From the NCBI RefSeq assembly GCF_945859705.1, contig NC_079136.1, positions 81,716,867-81,780,866 on the forward strand: a stretch of 64,000 bases of DNA, read 5' to 3'. The notes under the pieces were generated by a model that had not been told where the DNA came from, did not search any database, and worked only from the letters and a program-made list of their open reading frames with translations. Of the stretch, positions 35,683 to 48,034 are shown in pieces. Numbering within the stretch: the first letter of the stretch is position 1; the number at the start of each line of letters is the position of its first letter. The translations under genes were made by a program, and so were the position numbers. The DNA is from Episyrphus balteatus (lineage: Eukaryota; Arthropoda; Insecta; Diptera; Syrphidae).

Positions 35683-36685
35683 TACTTGCGATATAGGTAC
35701 ATACTATAGGGCAAGTTTAGGATTCGTAAAAAAAATCGAACTCGAGATAACAATTTTACATGACATTACGACGATGGAGAATGCCAAAAAAATGGGTCCG
35801 GCAATTCTGTCTGTCTGTCTGTGTGTACCTCGAGCTACCACCTAAACTAATTTAGCGATTTCCTTCAAACTTGGTAGTTAACAGTTTTGGGTGATTCCCT
35901 AGAGGACAAATTGAAATTTTGTTTTTAGGACCAAAACTAACGGTACCTTTTATATAACGGAAATAGAAAAATTAATTTTTTTTCAAAAACGGCTTTAAAA
36001 ATTTTGACTAAAATTTTTGTGTGTAGTGAAACACATAAAAGCTTCCTTTGGAAATAAAAAAAAATATTTTTTGAACCGTTATTAACGGTACCTGCCATAG
36101 ATTGGTTTTTTTGATTTATGAATAATTTTTTCTCGTAAACGACAAAACATATTTCGACCACAATTTTTGTACAGAAACGTTTAAATTATCGTTATTTAAA
36201 AAAATTTTAAATTTTTCAAAAAACACATTTTTGAATTTTTAAAAAATATTTCAAAATTTTTTTTTTTGAAAAATCAATTTTTTGGAAACGGGTTGGTAAA
36301 AAAATTTGAAATTCCGTTTTTATTTGTAAATTATTTATTTCTTCAAAATGGCATACCAATTTTTTTTTTGAAAAATGTTAGAAATTTTTTATGTATAAAA
36401 AATTATTTTTTTAAAAAACGGATCTAACGATTTTCGAAAATTTTTTTCTAAAAATTTCATTTTTATACAAGAAATAAAATGGCATACTTAGTTTTTTGTA
36501 AAAGATCATTTAAAACGGTATTTAATTATTTATAAAAAAAGATTTAATTTTTTTTTCCACTTATGAAATTCCGTGAAAATATCATATACCTTATTTTGTT
36601 CAATGAAAAGCTTTAACATTAGAGTAACTTTTACCATAAGAGCAAGTACGTGCGACCCCAATCGTGCAATTTATTTTTTAATGCC
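35683..36685 (-). mobile_element. dispersed 1 kb repeat family, copy B (inverted)
   Basis: Read on the minus strand, this copy starts near 36685 with GCACGATTGGGGTCGCACGT followed by ACTTGCTCTTATGG. It passes CTATGGCAGGTACCGTTAAT, then TTTAGGTGGTAGCTC, then an ACAGACAGACAG tract, then CCGGACCCATTTTTTTGGCAT and CGTCGTAATGTCATG, and ends with ACCTATATCGCAAGTAAAAA at about 35683. The same landmarks in the same order occur at 62357-63335 on the + strand. No open frame is shared between copies, so it is non-autonomous. No terminal inverted repeat is evident. Confidence 0.8.
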
Positions 36686-36929
36686 TAGAAAAAAAATTTC
36701 ATCTTCATTCTTTAAAAAATTAAAACTGCGTTCTTCCAAACTTACAAAATTTCATCAAAATCAACTTACCCCTTTTGGAGAAAGTCAGAAAAAAAAATAA
36801 AATTTTCCTGGAAATAAATGGAAGGTCTATTATATTTGGTCCTTGAAGAACCTTTTGAAGGTGATCCAAAAAAACTCACTTACAGAGATTGAGTTGAATC
36901 CACAAATCCGTTTAGGTTAAAATTATTAC

Positions 36930-37041
36930 CTATATTTAGGTCCATTTTCTTCACTCGGAGTTGAACAAAACTTGAGAATTTTTATATTAAAAATTCTCAA
37001 GTTATGTTCAACTTCGAGTGAAGAAAATGGACCTTAGGTAC
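36930..37041. repeat. hairpin-forming inverted repeat, arms about 50 bp
   Basis: The left arm (CCATTTTCTTCACTCGGAGT, then TGAACAAAACTTGAGAATTT) pairs with the right arm (AAATTCTCAAGTTATGTTCA, then ACTTCGAGTGAAGAAAATGG) with a loop of only a few A/T bases near 36985. Pairing continues outward to ACCTATATTTAGGTCC and GGACCTTAGGT, with a few mismatches. The stem length would suit a Dicer substrate, but the loop is smaller than in usual microRNA precursors and the sequence is not a microRNA I know. A small foldback element is just as likely. Confidence 0.8.
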
Positions 37042-38045
37042 TCAAAATTACAGACCGACTGGTCCTATTTTCCTGCATAACCTCATTCTTTTTAATATCA
37101 TGAATGAAAAAAAAAATTGTCTTCTTGTGGCAATATGAACCAAAAAATACTGATCTGATTTCAATAAAACTTTAAAACTTGTTGGAATAGAATATTCAAA
37201 ATGTTCAAAAGTTCGGGTCTTAGAGAAATTTATTCAGCTACGAGTATGAATCAACGTGAGCATGGAGTATCTCAATTTAAATATAAAACAGACTTAAAAT
37301 TCATTCAATTTGAATTAATTTATTAAGGAAACAAAATTACAGTTATTCGTGAATCAATTGCAATATAAAAATCCGTTTTTCAATCGCTTCCTCTTCATAT
37401 CTATACAACTTGCAGTGGGTTACCTGCTTTCTTACTATGAATCTCCTATTTTAATTTTATCTAAGATTTAAAAATAACCCAACAATTTTATTAGGTGGAC
37501 TCATAAATATTTCTTAAATATTGCATTTGCTATTAAAGAAAAAAAAAAAAAATAAAAAAACCGGTCGTTTCTTTTTATTTTATTACTTTTTTCCCCACAC
37601 AGAAAATTTTCGCCACCCAATTTTTTTTTTGTTTTCTGTCGTGCGCTAGAAAATCGCCTGTTGCATTTCACATTTTGTTCGCTCATGCAACGTTATTATT
37701 TTAAGTTGTTTTATTTTTCCTCTCTCTCTGACTCTGTATTTTCTCGTGGAAAATCAACATAGTATATATTTTGACTATATTTCTCTTTTTTCTCTATAAC
37801 ATTTTGCAGAAATCTGCAAAAGCACATAAAAATCATATCATTGAAGAAAGTAGGTAAAGATGAAAACTTTGAAGGAGACTCTTGAAATAGACAAAAACTA
37901 GAAAAGAGAACACCATTATTGTACTGCCGGCAGAAAAGTGTGGTGAATTTTACTCAAAAATTCAAAAAACCACCAGACAACAAATTTAAATGACCTCTCT
38001 CATTTTGCACCCGCTTTTTTCTACTTTACTGCCACCCACTCCTGT

Positions 38046-38078
<33 letters not shown>

Positions 38079-39024
38079 TTCTTTCTATCGTTCTCTTCTT
38101 TTTTGGTTAGAAAAGCCATTTTCATAATTTCACCACCATTCTTGGATGTTGGGGTAAAAGAATGGAAAAATAATTACCTATACAACACTGTTCTCATTTC
38201 CATGATGACTTTCCTTCTTCGCATGTTTGGTCAGAGAATCCTGGAAAGTCTCGCATATTTTTTTTTTGTTTGTTTTGTTGCTGTTTGTTGAACATTCATT
38301 TTATGCTGTTGAATGTTTCACCATATTCCAATGTGGGAGTGTATAGTGGCTTTTTGATGGGGGGGTGGTGGTAAAGACACAAAAAAAAAAAAAAATATAT
38401 ATGATCTATCCACCCAAGAAGGACTAATTATAATTTTATGACTTGGTGTTGCCAGAGTAAAACCTATAAAAAAGAGTTATGTGTACGAGACAAATTTGAT
38501 TGTGTATTGGTGTCTGACTAAATCTGAATACCCAAGATGACTTATTGCCTCTGAAGTCTGAATAGAAAATAAATATTATTTTTTTCTTTAAATATATTTA
38601 AAACTTATTGCATGATGGACTTATTATGACAAAATGGTTTTGTTGAAGAGAAATAAGTAAAAGACCTTGAGAGTCTTTTAATAAAAAAAAAGAATCCAGA
38701 GTAATGATTTAGAGAAATTTTCAAGACTGTAAATCAAATTTGTTGATGGTTTTATTATTATGTTTTTTTTTTTTAATTCTATTTTATAGCACCTGATGAG
38801 AAAATTAAAATATTTGTTGGGTTATAGATCATTTGAAGGTGTTTTAAGCTTCAAATTAATGAGGTTCTCAGAATTGGTTATATATTTTTTTTGTATCTTT
38901 TTTAGTAACATTTACTTTATGTGACAATTAATGTAATATTTAAGTAGAGCGAGGCCATGGGGATTAAAAATGTTTGAAATACTTAAACAATAAGTTTTTT
39001 GTAGCGATAAATTATTGTGTTCAG
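37042..39024. other. non-coding stretch with CT microsatellite
   Basis: There is no exon. A (CT)n tract lies at about 38048-38092 and a G-run at 38359-38367. The region 37600-38500 has slightly higher complexity than its surroundings but no recognised feature. Confidence 0.5.
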
Positions 39025-39430
39025 GTTTTTACATTAAATTCACCTTTTGGCAAGTTAAATTTGTTCTTTTGCAATTTAATTTTACTGTTATATTCACTCT
39101 TCTGCAAATCAAATTCACCTTCTAAAAATCAAAACCTTAGAACTTATTAATTAGTTTACTATAATTTACATTATACATAGCTAAATAAAAGTATCCTAAG
39201 GTGTTCCAAACTTAGTGATCCAATAGAAAGTACCTACTCAGAATATAAGCTCGCTAAGCGGCTTTGTTTTGAGATTTTTTGCTTGAACTACAAGTTTCTG
39301 TATTATTTAAAATGTGAATCAAAGTGAATTAAATTGTTAAATTCCAGGATTTGATATTGAGAAGGTGAATTTGAATTGCAAAAGAGGTTAATTTAATTTG
39401 TAAAAGAGTGAGCTTAATGTAAACAAAAAC
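39025..39430. mobile_element. small inverted-repeat element with CACCTTTTGCAA sub-repeats
   Basis: The left end GTTTTTACATTAAATTCACC and the right end, reverse-complemented (GTTTTTGTTTACATTAAGCT, then CACTCTTTTAC), are imperfect inverted repeats. Each side carries several degenerate copies of a TTAAATTCACCTTTTGCAA-like unit of about 20-28 bp (for example TTTGTTCTTTTGCAATTTAA at 39059 and TTGAATTGCAAAAGAGGTTA at 39371). This looks like a non-autonomous element with repetitive termini. No target duplication was identified. Confidence 0.6.
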
Positions 39431-41940
39431 TTCGAATTTTAGACTCAGTGGACATGGCAATTGAACCCAAATTTCTAGTCAAATGTTCTGTTTAGCTTTT
39501 TGTAAAGCAACGATCACGAAGGGATAAAATTAACAAATTTAAGAATATTCAGAAGTTCAGATTTTAGGACTTAAAAGCAATGAATTGTGTCAATCAAAAA
39601 AGTCTTAATATCCTTAAAAAATCTTTTTGAAACATTATTGCATAGCACCGTTAAGCGAAAAGGTTCTACAATCGTTCCAAAGTCTTGGCCGAAAAATACA
39701 AAAATTATTTATCATATTTTACAATTTTTGTAATTTGTGATAAGATCTTTCAATATAAAAAAGTTACACATACGCCACAGTGACCCGCAGCTAAGACCCA
39801 AATAAAATAGTTAAACAAAATTTATAGCTGACTAAACAATTAAACAGGTTGTTGATCATTAAATAAATGTCGAAATTTTGCATAGGTATGGGATGCTAAC
39901 TATGCCTATTTACCAAAATATCGATGGAAATTAATATATGTACCTATTCAAGGTCCTTCGTAAAATTTTCGAGAAAGTTAACAAAAATATACCAAACTAT
40001 TGATATTCAAACTTAGATCTTCTTAAACACAAACTCCAAAGATGCACACAACTGTCATTTTGGAACGAAATTTCAAAAATTTGACAAAGTTCCTATGCCA
40101 TCGGAATAAAAAATAAAAATCCAATAAAAATTGACAATGTTTGAAATATATGTATGTATGTATATAATATTAAAATATTAAAAAAAACTATTCACAGAGA
40201 TAATCTTAGATTCAAATTTTAGAAAATTACTTGCTTTACTCTTTACTTACAGTTTTTATAAAAAAAAATCTTTTAAGGCTAAAATCACAAACGTTTGTTT
40301 TTATTTTAATTTTGATATAAAAATAGTATGAAAAATTGACAAACTTGGAAATTTTAAACAGCTTTTCTGAAGAATTAAGATTTTTTTAGTTATGCCAGTT
40401 TTCTATAACAGTGATGATATGATTTGTCATGCAATTTTTTCCGTCTATACTAACCTTTGCGTATCAGTAAATGGATCTTAATGTCCATAAAGCATCAATA
40501 TGAAAAAATTAAATACCTTAAGTTATAATAAAATCCTTGGCCTACATAAATGTACGATATTTTATCTTTTAGGGTAGTATACCAAAAAACCTGTCTGGTC
40601 CTAAAATTCTCACCTGTTTTTTTTTACTATAAGCTATAAAATTGTCAGACACAAAAGATTTAAATATTATGAACTTCAAAGTACATAATATGACCCTATT
40701 CCAAAGCTCTTTAACACATCAAACATCCACTAAAAAAAAAAAACTTATAACATCCAGAATGATAAACATTCATTTCGCAACAATACTCCAACACCCAAAC
40801 CAGCTACCTAAGGTAGGTGGTATATTATAGTAGAGATATAGAGACCCATAAACATGTTTATATTTCTATTTTTATAAATTTCATGCTTAGGTTTTGCAAT
40901 GACCTACCACTGGCATTTACCATTAGACCATAAAATATTTACGAGCTCAAAACCATCTCTTTTTTTTTTTTACCTACACACAAACCTATACTATTATTCT
41001 GTTGCACTCGGAAATAATATATTTTTATTTTTATTATTTAATAAAAACTGCACCTACGATTTACAATAGTCTTTCCATCACCCCCCTCAAACATCCCCCC
41101 TCTAAAAAAAACCATATTAAAAGGAATAAAGATTCTTTTCCCACCTGTCTAAAAGAAAATCGTGACTAGATACAATATTTTTTTTTTACCCACATGAGAT
41201 ATATTTTTATTCACCACACCATGCGCATAACACCCAAAACAATTTCTTTTTTCCAAATCCATCTAAAGCTGGTCACACTCGTTGTGTCTCTCTATATCTC
41301 CCCTCTGCATATACATTTTCATCGTTATAAACAAAAATCTCTCACCGAAGAGAATCTCAAAATAACACACCACAAAGTACAATAAAAAAAATTATATCCA
41401 TGGAAGTCGAGGAAAGAAATGTGTGATTAGATAAATATCACAGACTTCCAACGAGTCGACCACGAATCGACGACGACGAGAACTCTCCACATTGAACACC
41501 ATCGCAGCGCGACAGTTCGCGATGGAACTTTGAAGATTGTGGATCGTACAAAAAAATTATTTATCTTCATTCGTACAAATAAAAAAAAAAAAAAGAAATA
41601 ATAAATAAAAAAAAACATCATCACGGATATTGTATCTGTTACTCAGAATAATTATACTTTTTTTCTATAACTACAAATCGGTTTCGGTCGTTTTTTTTTT
41701 CTTCTGTTGTTGTTGTTCATTATTTATCCTTGTTTTCCTACTCTACTCTTGCTCTGTATCTTGACACATTTGTCAACATCAACTCAACCCCAGGCTCAGA
41801 ATCTGAATTTGTGTGCCTCAAAATTATATACAAACAAACAAAACAAATAAAAAAAATTAAAACGAATTTATAAAAATTTATCTGGACAAAGTCCTTCGCG
41901 GCACGCTTCAAAAATCCTAACAAAAAAAAAAAAAAATTGA
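39431..41940. other. non-coding stretch upstream of the 43 kb exon
   Basis: 39660-39790 contains the repeat shared with 5700-5930. From about 41440 to 41550 the composition shifts to higher G+C (ACGAGTCGACCACGAATCGA, then CGCAGCGCGACAGTTCGCGA), which often marks a promoter or 5' UTR area. No exon can be defined. Elsewhere it is A/T-rich. Confidence 0.4.
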
Positions 41941-41946
41941 AAATTG

Positions 41947-41979
41947 TATAAAATACAAAATATAAAATAGACGTCAATT
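41947..41979 (+). promoter_or_regulatory. weak candidate core promoter for the 43 kb gene
   Basis: TATAAAAT starts at 41947, and 29 nt later GTCAATTT places the A of an Inr-like TCAATT at 41976. The initiator deviates at one position from the arthropod consensus TCA-G/T-T-C/T. The G+C-richer sequence downstream (41990-42250) would then be 5' UTR. This is a suggestion only; A/T-rich DNA yields TATA-like words by chance, and the gene may start further upstream. Confidence 0.2.
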
Positions 41980-43011
41980 TGTTTCAAGGATTTGCGTCTG
42001 TCAAAAGTGTATATATATTTACTCCATCGTCCTCGTCATCCTCCTCTCCAAAACCAAACCAACAAAACCAAACCACCACGGACAAACACCACTTGTGGAG
42101 TGGAAACAGGTGTGTTTACTTACCGAGAGTGCTGAGGATTTAAAATTAATTTGCCTTGGTTGTTGTATTGGGCGACGAATTCGCTCCGCGCCGCCGACAC
42201 GACACGACGACGTGCATTCGAATAATTTAATTGGATTTAGGATCATCAAGGATTTTTGTTTTGTGTTTTTTCTGCAAATTCCAATTTAAATTTTATTTTT
42301 TTCCCACTCAACTCGCTCGTTTGTTGAAGGAGATTTAATATATATCACACACACATGGTTTGTGAGGTTTATGTGTGTTGACAGAATTAAAATTAAAATT
42401 AAAATAATAAAAAATAAAAAATAAATATTTATCTATACATTTTATTTTGTCATCGATGTGAATTATTGTGTCAAAAAAAAAAAAAAAAAAATAAAAAAAA
42501 AATATTTATGATAAGTGCTGTGATACGTGTGAGAGAATATATATAAAAAATAAAAAGATATTCAAATAAAACAAATATTATATAGAAAAAAAAATCTATG
42601 CATGTTTTATAAAAAAAATTAAATATTTTAATTAATTTATAACAAAAATATAAAATTAAATATAATTCATATTTATAATAAATTTGGTGCAATTAAATTT
42701 TTTTTATTAAATTTAATAATTTTGTTCGGGTTTTATTCTTCCAAATATTTTTAAATAATAAAAATTTTGTGTATTTTTTTAAAATAAAAAATAAAAATAT
42801 ATATTTATAATCAATGCTTCAAATTAATAAAAAAGAAAAGTGTTTTTGTAATTAGCTAATACAAAAAGTTTTAAGTTGTTGTTAAAAAAATTAATAAAAG
42901 TGTTTTGCTTTTCTTAAAAAAAAATTAATATATAATTAAAAAAATTTATATAAAAAAAGTGTAAAATAATATCAAAAATTTAAACAAAAATAAATTTAAA
43001 AAAAAATCAAA
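41980..43011 (+). other. presumed 5' leader region of the 43 kb exon
   Basis: Directly before the start codon is a block of extreme A/T content (42390-43011), with no clear acceptor close to the ATG, so the leader may be contiguous with the coding exon. If transcribed, it contains several short upstream frames: 42355-42381 (8 codons, MVCEVYVC), 42508-42546 (12 codons), 42598-42612 (4 codons) and 42814-42855 (13 codons). Possible acceptors are at GTTTGTTGAAG (ends 42330) and GTTTTTGTAATTAG (ends 42855), so an upstream exon could be spliced into this leader. Confidence 0.4.
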
Positions 43012-43155
43012 ATGGTAGTTTTAGAAACTGCCTCCGCCCTATTGGGCGGCCCTTACGCACAAGGGGCACCAGCTTTAAAAATGGTACAAAAACGTTATAT
43101 TGGATTACATCAATGGTTGGGACCACTTAGAACCAAAGAATTAAAGGAACACATT
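43012..43155 (+). CDS. first coding exon of an unrecognised protein (48 codons)
   Basis: The ATG lies in a favourable context (ATCAAAATGG). The 48 codons that follow are clearly richer in G+C than both flanks, use GCC, GGC, CAA and CTT freely, and end in phase 0 at ATT|GTAAGT (donor at 43156). The peptide starts MVVLETASALLGG and includes KMVQKRYIGLHQWLGPL and a basic-charged end RTKELKEHI. It has no signal peptide: the early hydrophobic run is short and is followed by glycine, proline and lysine. I do not recognise the family, and no domain is complete here. No later exon is seen within the remaining 20.8 kb, so the first coding intron is probably very long. The abrupt composition change at the donor supports a real exon. 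Confidence 0.75.
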
Positions 43156-45016
43156 GTAAGTTTTTTTTTTTGTCATTTTATTTATTTTTTCTTTCTAAGG
43201 ATTTTTGGTTGAGATTGATACCTATTCTAAGGTGAAACCTTCGAGACACAATCTAAAAAATGCTTTGAACTTTTATATCTCTTTCGAATTTGAATGTTTG
43301 CTATTTTTTGAGCTGAGAATTAACGAAACTTCTTCAGTTAAGTGTGTTGTTTCCTGCGACTCATTAAGTTATCTCAGTCACTTGAGTTATTTTGGATCTA
43401 GGTCTATAATTAATGACATTGTATTTAAAAGAGTACAGCTCAATTTTTTAAATTTAGGCAGCTCCAAATTTTAAAAAAATCGCAGTATTTATTAATATTT
43501 TTTATTTAACCTAAAACTTGATTAAAAAATAGTGTGAAAATATGTAATATTTTTAATCAAGTTATAGGCAGAATAATAAAAAAAATTAATGTTTGGATCT
43601 ACTTAAATTTTAAAAAATGTAGCTGTACCGTTTTTGATTTATTCTTTTATTTTAAAATTGTTTTAATTTAAAATTCAAACAAAAAATTCAAATGAATCAA
43701 AAAGAAACACCAAATTCATAGATTTAGCTATGAGCTAATGCAATGAGTAAATACTCAAAAATGCGATTGAAATTAAGTTGAATTTGAATTAATATTTAAG
43801 GTTTCTTGCACCTCAAATTTATTTTTTATTAATACTTCAATTAAAAAAAAAAATCAAGAAGTTCAAATTGATTAAGGTGTTAGGCCACTCTTGGTGCTAA
43901 AAATAAATGCATTTTTTGGATTTTTGTTTTTAAATTGCAGAAAGGTATTAGCAAAAAACACAAAGAGATAAGTTTTATTGCATTTCCTATTTGGATGGTA
44001 TTTTTCATGAAATTTCTGTATTATTGCACTGGGTAAACAAATTTTAAATGTTTTTCTCTTCCAATAGAAATTGACAAGGTTAGAATTTTTAAAATGACTT
44101 TAAGTCAAATTGCCACAATATTGCACTGCATTGCATTTTAAGCCCTATTCAATAAAACTTTTTTTTTGAATAATCTAGCTTAAATATTTTAGTTAAATCT
44201 CTTGAAATAAATTAAATGATTTTCACTGCAATGATTTTTTGACTAAAACTTAAAAAGAAGTTGTTCAAAAGTTTAAGTTTAAAATAACAAATTTATAAAA
44301 TCAGTAAGAAATTCAGCAAAGATATGTAACCATTAACAGTTTGACGTATTTTTTACTTTAAGCTGGTCAAAAATGTCTGTTTGGAGTAATAAGGCCTTGC
44401 AAAAATATTGTTTTGTATAAAAAAAAAAAAAAATAAAATAATAGAATAGAAAGCAGCTTTTTCTGTAAAAAAAACTTAAATAAAACATTAAAAAAAAAAA
44501 CTTGTCTTTAAGCTTTAAAAAAAAACTATTTTATGGTAATAAGGCCCACAATTTTTAATTGCTATTATTACCATTTGGTTAAAAAAAACGGTTAAACCTA
44601 TTGAAATATATAATATTCAATACAAAATAGATCGTAGATCATACAAGTTCCTACAAAAAATTTTGAAGACACTTTTCTTCCTCCGAATATTAGTTTTTAT
44701 TTTTAATGTATCAATATTTCAAAAACTGTAAATTGTCGAAAAGTCGAAATATAAATAAAAAATTAAAGATTTTTTTGCTTTCAACGCTTAAATACCGAAG
44801 TTACCAAAAGTGCTATGACACTTTTTTCAAAAATCGTTTTTATAAAAAAGTATCGAAATTATTGGATTCAAAGTAGTTACATGAAAAAAAAAATGTCATT
44901 ACCGTGCCAATACTGGTATATTAAAAGAACACAAACATGGTATATATGTATGTAGTAATGACAACAAAAAATAATGACGAAAGGAAATTAAATACAATTT
45001 TTTATTAATGAACAAT
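43156..45016 (+). other. start of the long first coding intron
   Basis: The intron begins GTAAGT followed by a T-run. There is no further exon. A small hairpin lies at 43516-43564 (AACTTGATTAAAAAATA pairing with TATTTTTAATCAAGTT). GGTAATAAGGCC phrases at 44390 and 44535 look like fragments of one repeat family. 44640-44900 has transposon-like phrasing but no termini. Confidence 0.45.
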
Positions 45017-46667
45017 TATAGTGGAGTCAAATTAGCTTTATACCTCGGAATCCAGGGAAAGTCGATGCATCTGAAAAACGAGTATAGGGCTGCATTATAA
45101 AAGGGTCAAATAAGAAAGTTAAAAAAAAAAATTTCACCGCTCTCGATTACAACAGTTTTTATGGACCGTTAACTGTCATTCCGTATGCAAGCGTCAATCG
45201 GAATTGCTGTCTCATTTTAGATTTTGATCAAACTTTGTAGGGATGTTCTCTAGGACTGTAAGGAAGCAAATCCATGATGATTTAATTTTAAGTTGCGTGG
45301 TTTCCCCGCTACCCGCATTCGAACTTTTTCAGAAGGTCATTTTTATGTTATTATAGCTTTGCGTCTACTAAAGATATCTTTTTGTTTGAAACGCCATTTT
45401 AAAGCTTAAGAGTAGTAATTTTTGAATATATATTAAAAAATTACGTAATAATTATCCCTGAATTAAAAATAATTTTTGAAAAACTGGTAATTTTGCTGAT
45501 TTTTCATGGTTTTTGACTGGCTCCAGAACCTTGGCTATTATATGTAGGAAGCTTAAACTTACCAAATATTAAATATAGATATTTTTCAACAAAATAAATC
45601 TAAAATGAACTCGATGGCTGTACTCCTTATGTAAAAATTTTAAGTTCAAAATTTTGAGTTTTTTGAAAAAATATTTTTTTATACTATGATTTTTTACGAT
45701 TTGACTAAAGATAGAAACATGAAACTAGCAGTGTGTTAAGTTGAAACTTTTAACTTTAAGTCCTCTAAATAAAATTGTGTTATTTTCATATCTTCTTAGT
45801 GTACCGCTTGTTTGAAAATTCGCAAAAATGCTAAAAAGCCAAAAAAAAACCCTACTTAAGGCTATGATTGCACTATGTTTGACATAAGATAGAAGCATGA
45901 AATTAATAGTATATTTAGTTTGTACTCTTAGCTTAACACACTGTAAGTTTCACATTTCTTCGTTTAGTCAAATCGTAGAAAATGACAGTATAAAAATTAG
46001 CTTTTTTAAAATACTCAATACTTTGAACTTAAAATTTTTACATAAGGAGTACAGCCATCGAGTTCATTTTAGATTTATTTTGTTGAAAAATATCTATATT
46101 TAATATTTGGTAAGTATAAGCTTCCTACATATAATAGCCAAGGTTCTGGAGCCAGTCAAAAACCATGAAAAATCAGCAAAATTACCAGTTTTTCAAAAAT
46201 TATTTTTAATTCAGGGATAATTATTACGTAATTTTTTAATATATATTCAAAAATTACTACTCTTAAGCTTTAAAATGGCGTTTCAAACAAAAAGATATCT
46301 TTAGTAGACGCAAAGCTATAATAACATAAAAATGACCTTCTGAAAAAGTTCGAATGCGGGTAGCGGGGAAACCACGCAACTTAAAATTAAATCATCATGG
46401 ATTTGCTTCCTTACAGTCCTAGAGAACATCCCTACAAAGTTTGATCAAAATCTAAAATGAGACAGCAATTCCGATTGACGCTTGCATACGGAATGACAGT
46501 TAACGGTCCATAAAAACTGTTGTAATCGAGAGCGGTGAAATTTTTTTTTTTAACTTTCTTATTTGACCCTTTTATAATGCAGCCCTATACTCGTTTTTCA
46601 GATGCATCGACTTTCCATGGATTCCGAGATTTTACAAATTTTATGTCTAATTTGACTCGACTATTAC
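45017..46667. mobile_element. 1.65 kb inverted repeat with nearly identical arms
   Basis: The left arm (about 45017-45740) and the right arm (about 45932-46667) are reverse complements around 45836. Over several hundred bases I see almost no differences apart from short indels at the outer ends; for example TCACCGCTCTCGATTACAAC (45135) mirrors GTTGTAATCGAGAGCGGTGA. The unique loop is about 190 nt and itself contains a diverged copy of the inner arm phrase (GATAGAAGCATGAAAT against GATAGAAACATGAAAC). No coding frame of note is present. It looks like a foldback-type element or a recent inverted duplication, and is unrelated in sequence to the 31522-33346 palindrome. Confidence 0.88.
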
Positions 46668-48009
46668 ACTTTTTTCATTTTTGTTTGTCATAGTCACACA
46701 ATTAAATTAAAAATAAAAACAATTTTCATAGGACTGACAAGTTCAATTAGGTAACGAAAAGTCAAATTTTAAATTTTTAAAAAAATTTTCACTACAAGAC
46801 TGGAAATGTAGTTTCTTTCTTATTTTGTGTCGGGTAATTGTCTTGATGTTATTATTAATTGATTTTTTTTTCGTAAAGTTATTTAATTGAAGTAAATTCT
46901 GAGTATGTAATTCATGTCACCATAGAAACTTGAAGTATTAACTAATTTTTTTTTGTCGGATGAGTGAAACAACTCAAAATCCTAATATAAAATAATGTAA
47001 ATGTCCGTTTTCAAGTAACCGGCAAATGATACTTAATAGGGGACAATTTAATTATTTTCAAGTTGTCTTTTCCTCATTATAGGGACTATTCATAACGTTA
47101 CGTCATGAGGGTAATTAAGGATTTACCAATTTATTATTTGTCAAGGATATTTATTTTTTCAAATTAACCTTGATTATGTTTATAAAAATAGAGAGGACAT
47201 ACTTATTGAATTAAATTCAAATAAAAATTTGTTAACTGACGCCTAAATTTACTTAAGAATCGCTGAACTAGCTCAAAATCATTACTGAATATTTGGACAA
47301 GTTGGTTTAAACAAATTTCACATTTGTAAAGCGTGCAAGCATCTATTAATTTATATCCTTAAATGTACTTAAAGCACATAAACTTGTAGCTGTCGCACGT
47401 TAATTTGCTATTGGCTTTTCCAATTCAAATCCTCTATACCTACCTACATTTGCGTGTAAGTTAAAAGCTTCCGAAGCACATTAACACATATATTTTTTTT
47501 TATATGTTGGTATGTTTGAAAAAAAAAAAAAAGAAATAATAATAATAAAAAAAAAAAAAAACAACAACTAAACCAAAAAAAGCAACGTGTTGTTGTCCCG
47601 TTTCAAGTTTCCATAAAAATGACTTTTAATGGGGGTACCTATACCAACAACAACAAAAACAACAATATTATAACGACTTGAATATAGCACGTGAACTTAC
47701 ATACCTACATTTTGCCTGATATGCACACAGTTTCATACCATTTTGATGGAAGTTTATCGTTTCATTTAACAACTTCTATATAGTATATGTACGCATTAAC
47801 AGTTAAAACATGCGAATAAAAAAAATGTATATATATAAATAAACATACTCACACGTAAAAATCTTTATACTTATATAATGGCATACTTATATCTTTTAAA
47901 TGTTGCTCTTTTTTGGCTGAATATTTTTTTTTTTATTGATATGGGCAAGAGGCTTGTAATGTAAGTGGTTTTATGATGCTCTGTACGTTTTTTCACAAAT
48001 ATTTAAAAT
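46668..48009. other. intronic non-coding DNA
   Basis: The sequence is A/T-rich with AACAACAACAA tracts near 47645-47665 and poly-A runs near 47520-47570. No structured feature is seen. Confidence 0.5.
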
Positions 48010-48034
48010 TGTTGATTTTTTTTTTTAGGTATAA
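48010..48034 (+). promoter_or_regulatory. possible recursive splice site 4 (weak donor)
   Basis: GATTTTTTTTTTTAG (AG at 48027-48028) is followed directly by GTATAA. The acceptor half is good, but the donor half departs from GTAAGT. It lies 4.9 kb into the intron that starts at 43156. I keep it only as a weak candidate. Confidence 0.2.
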
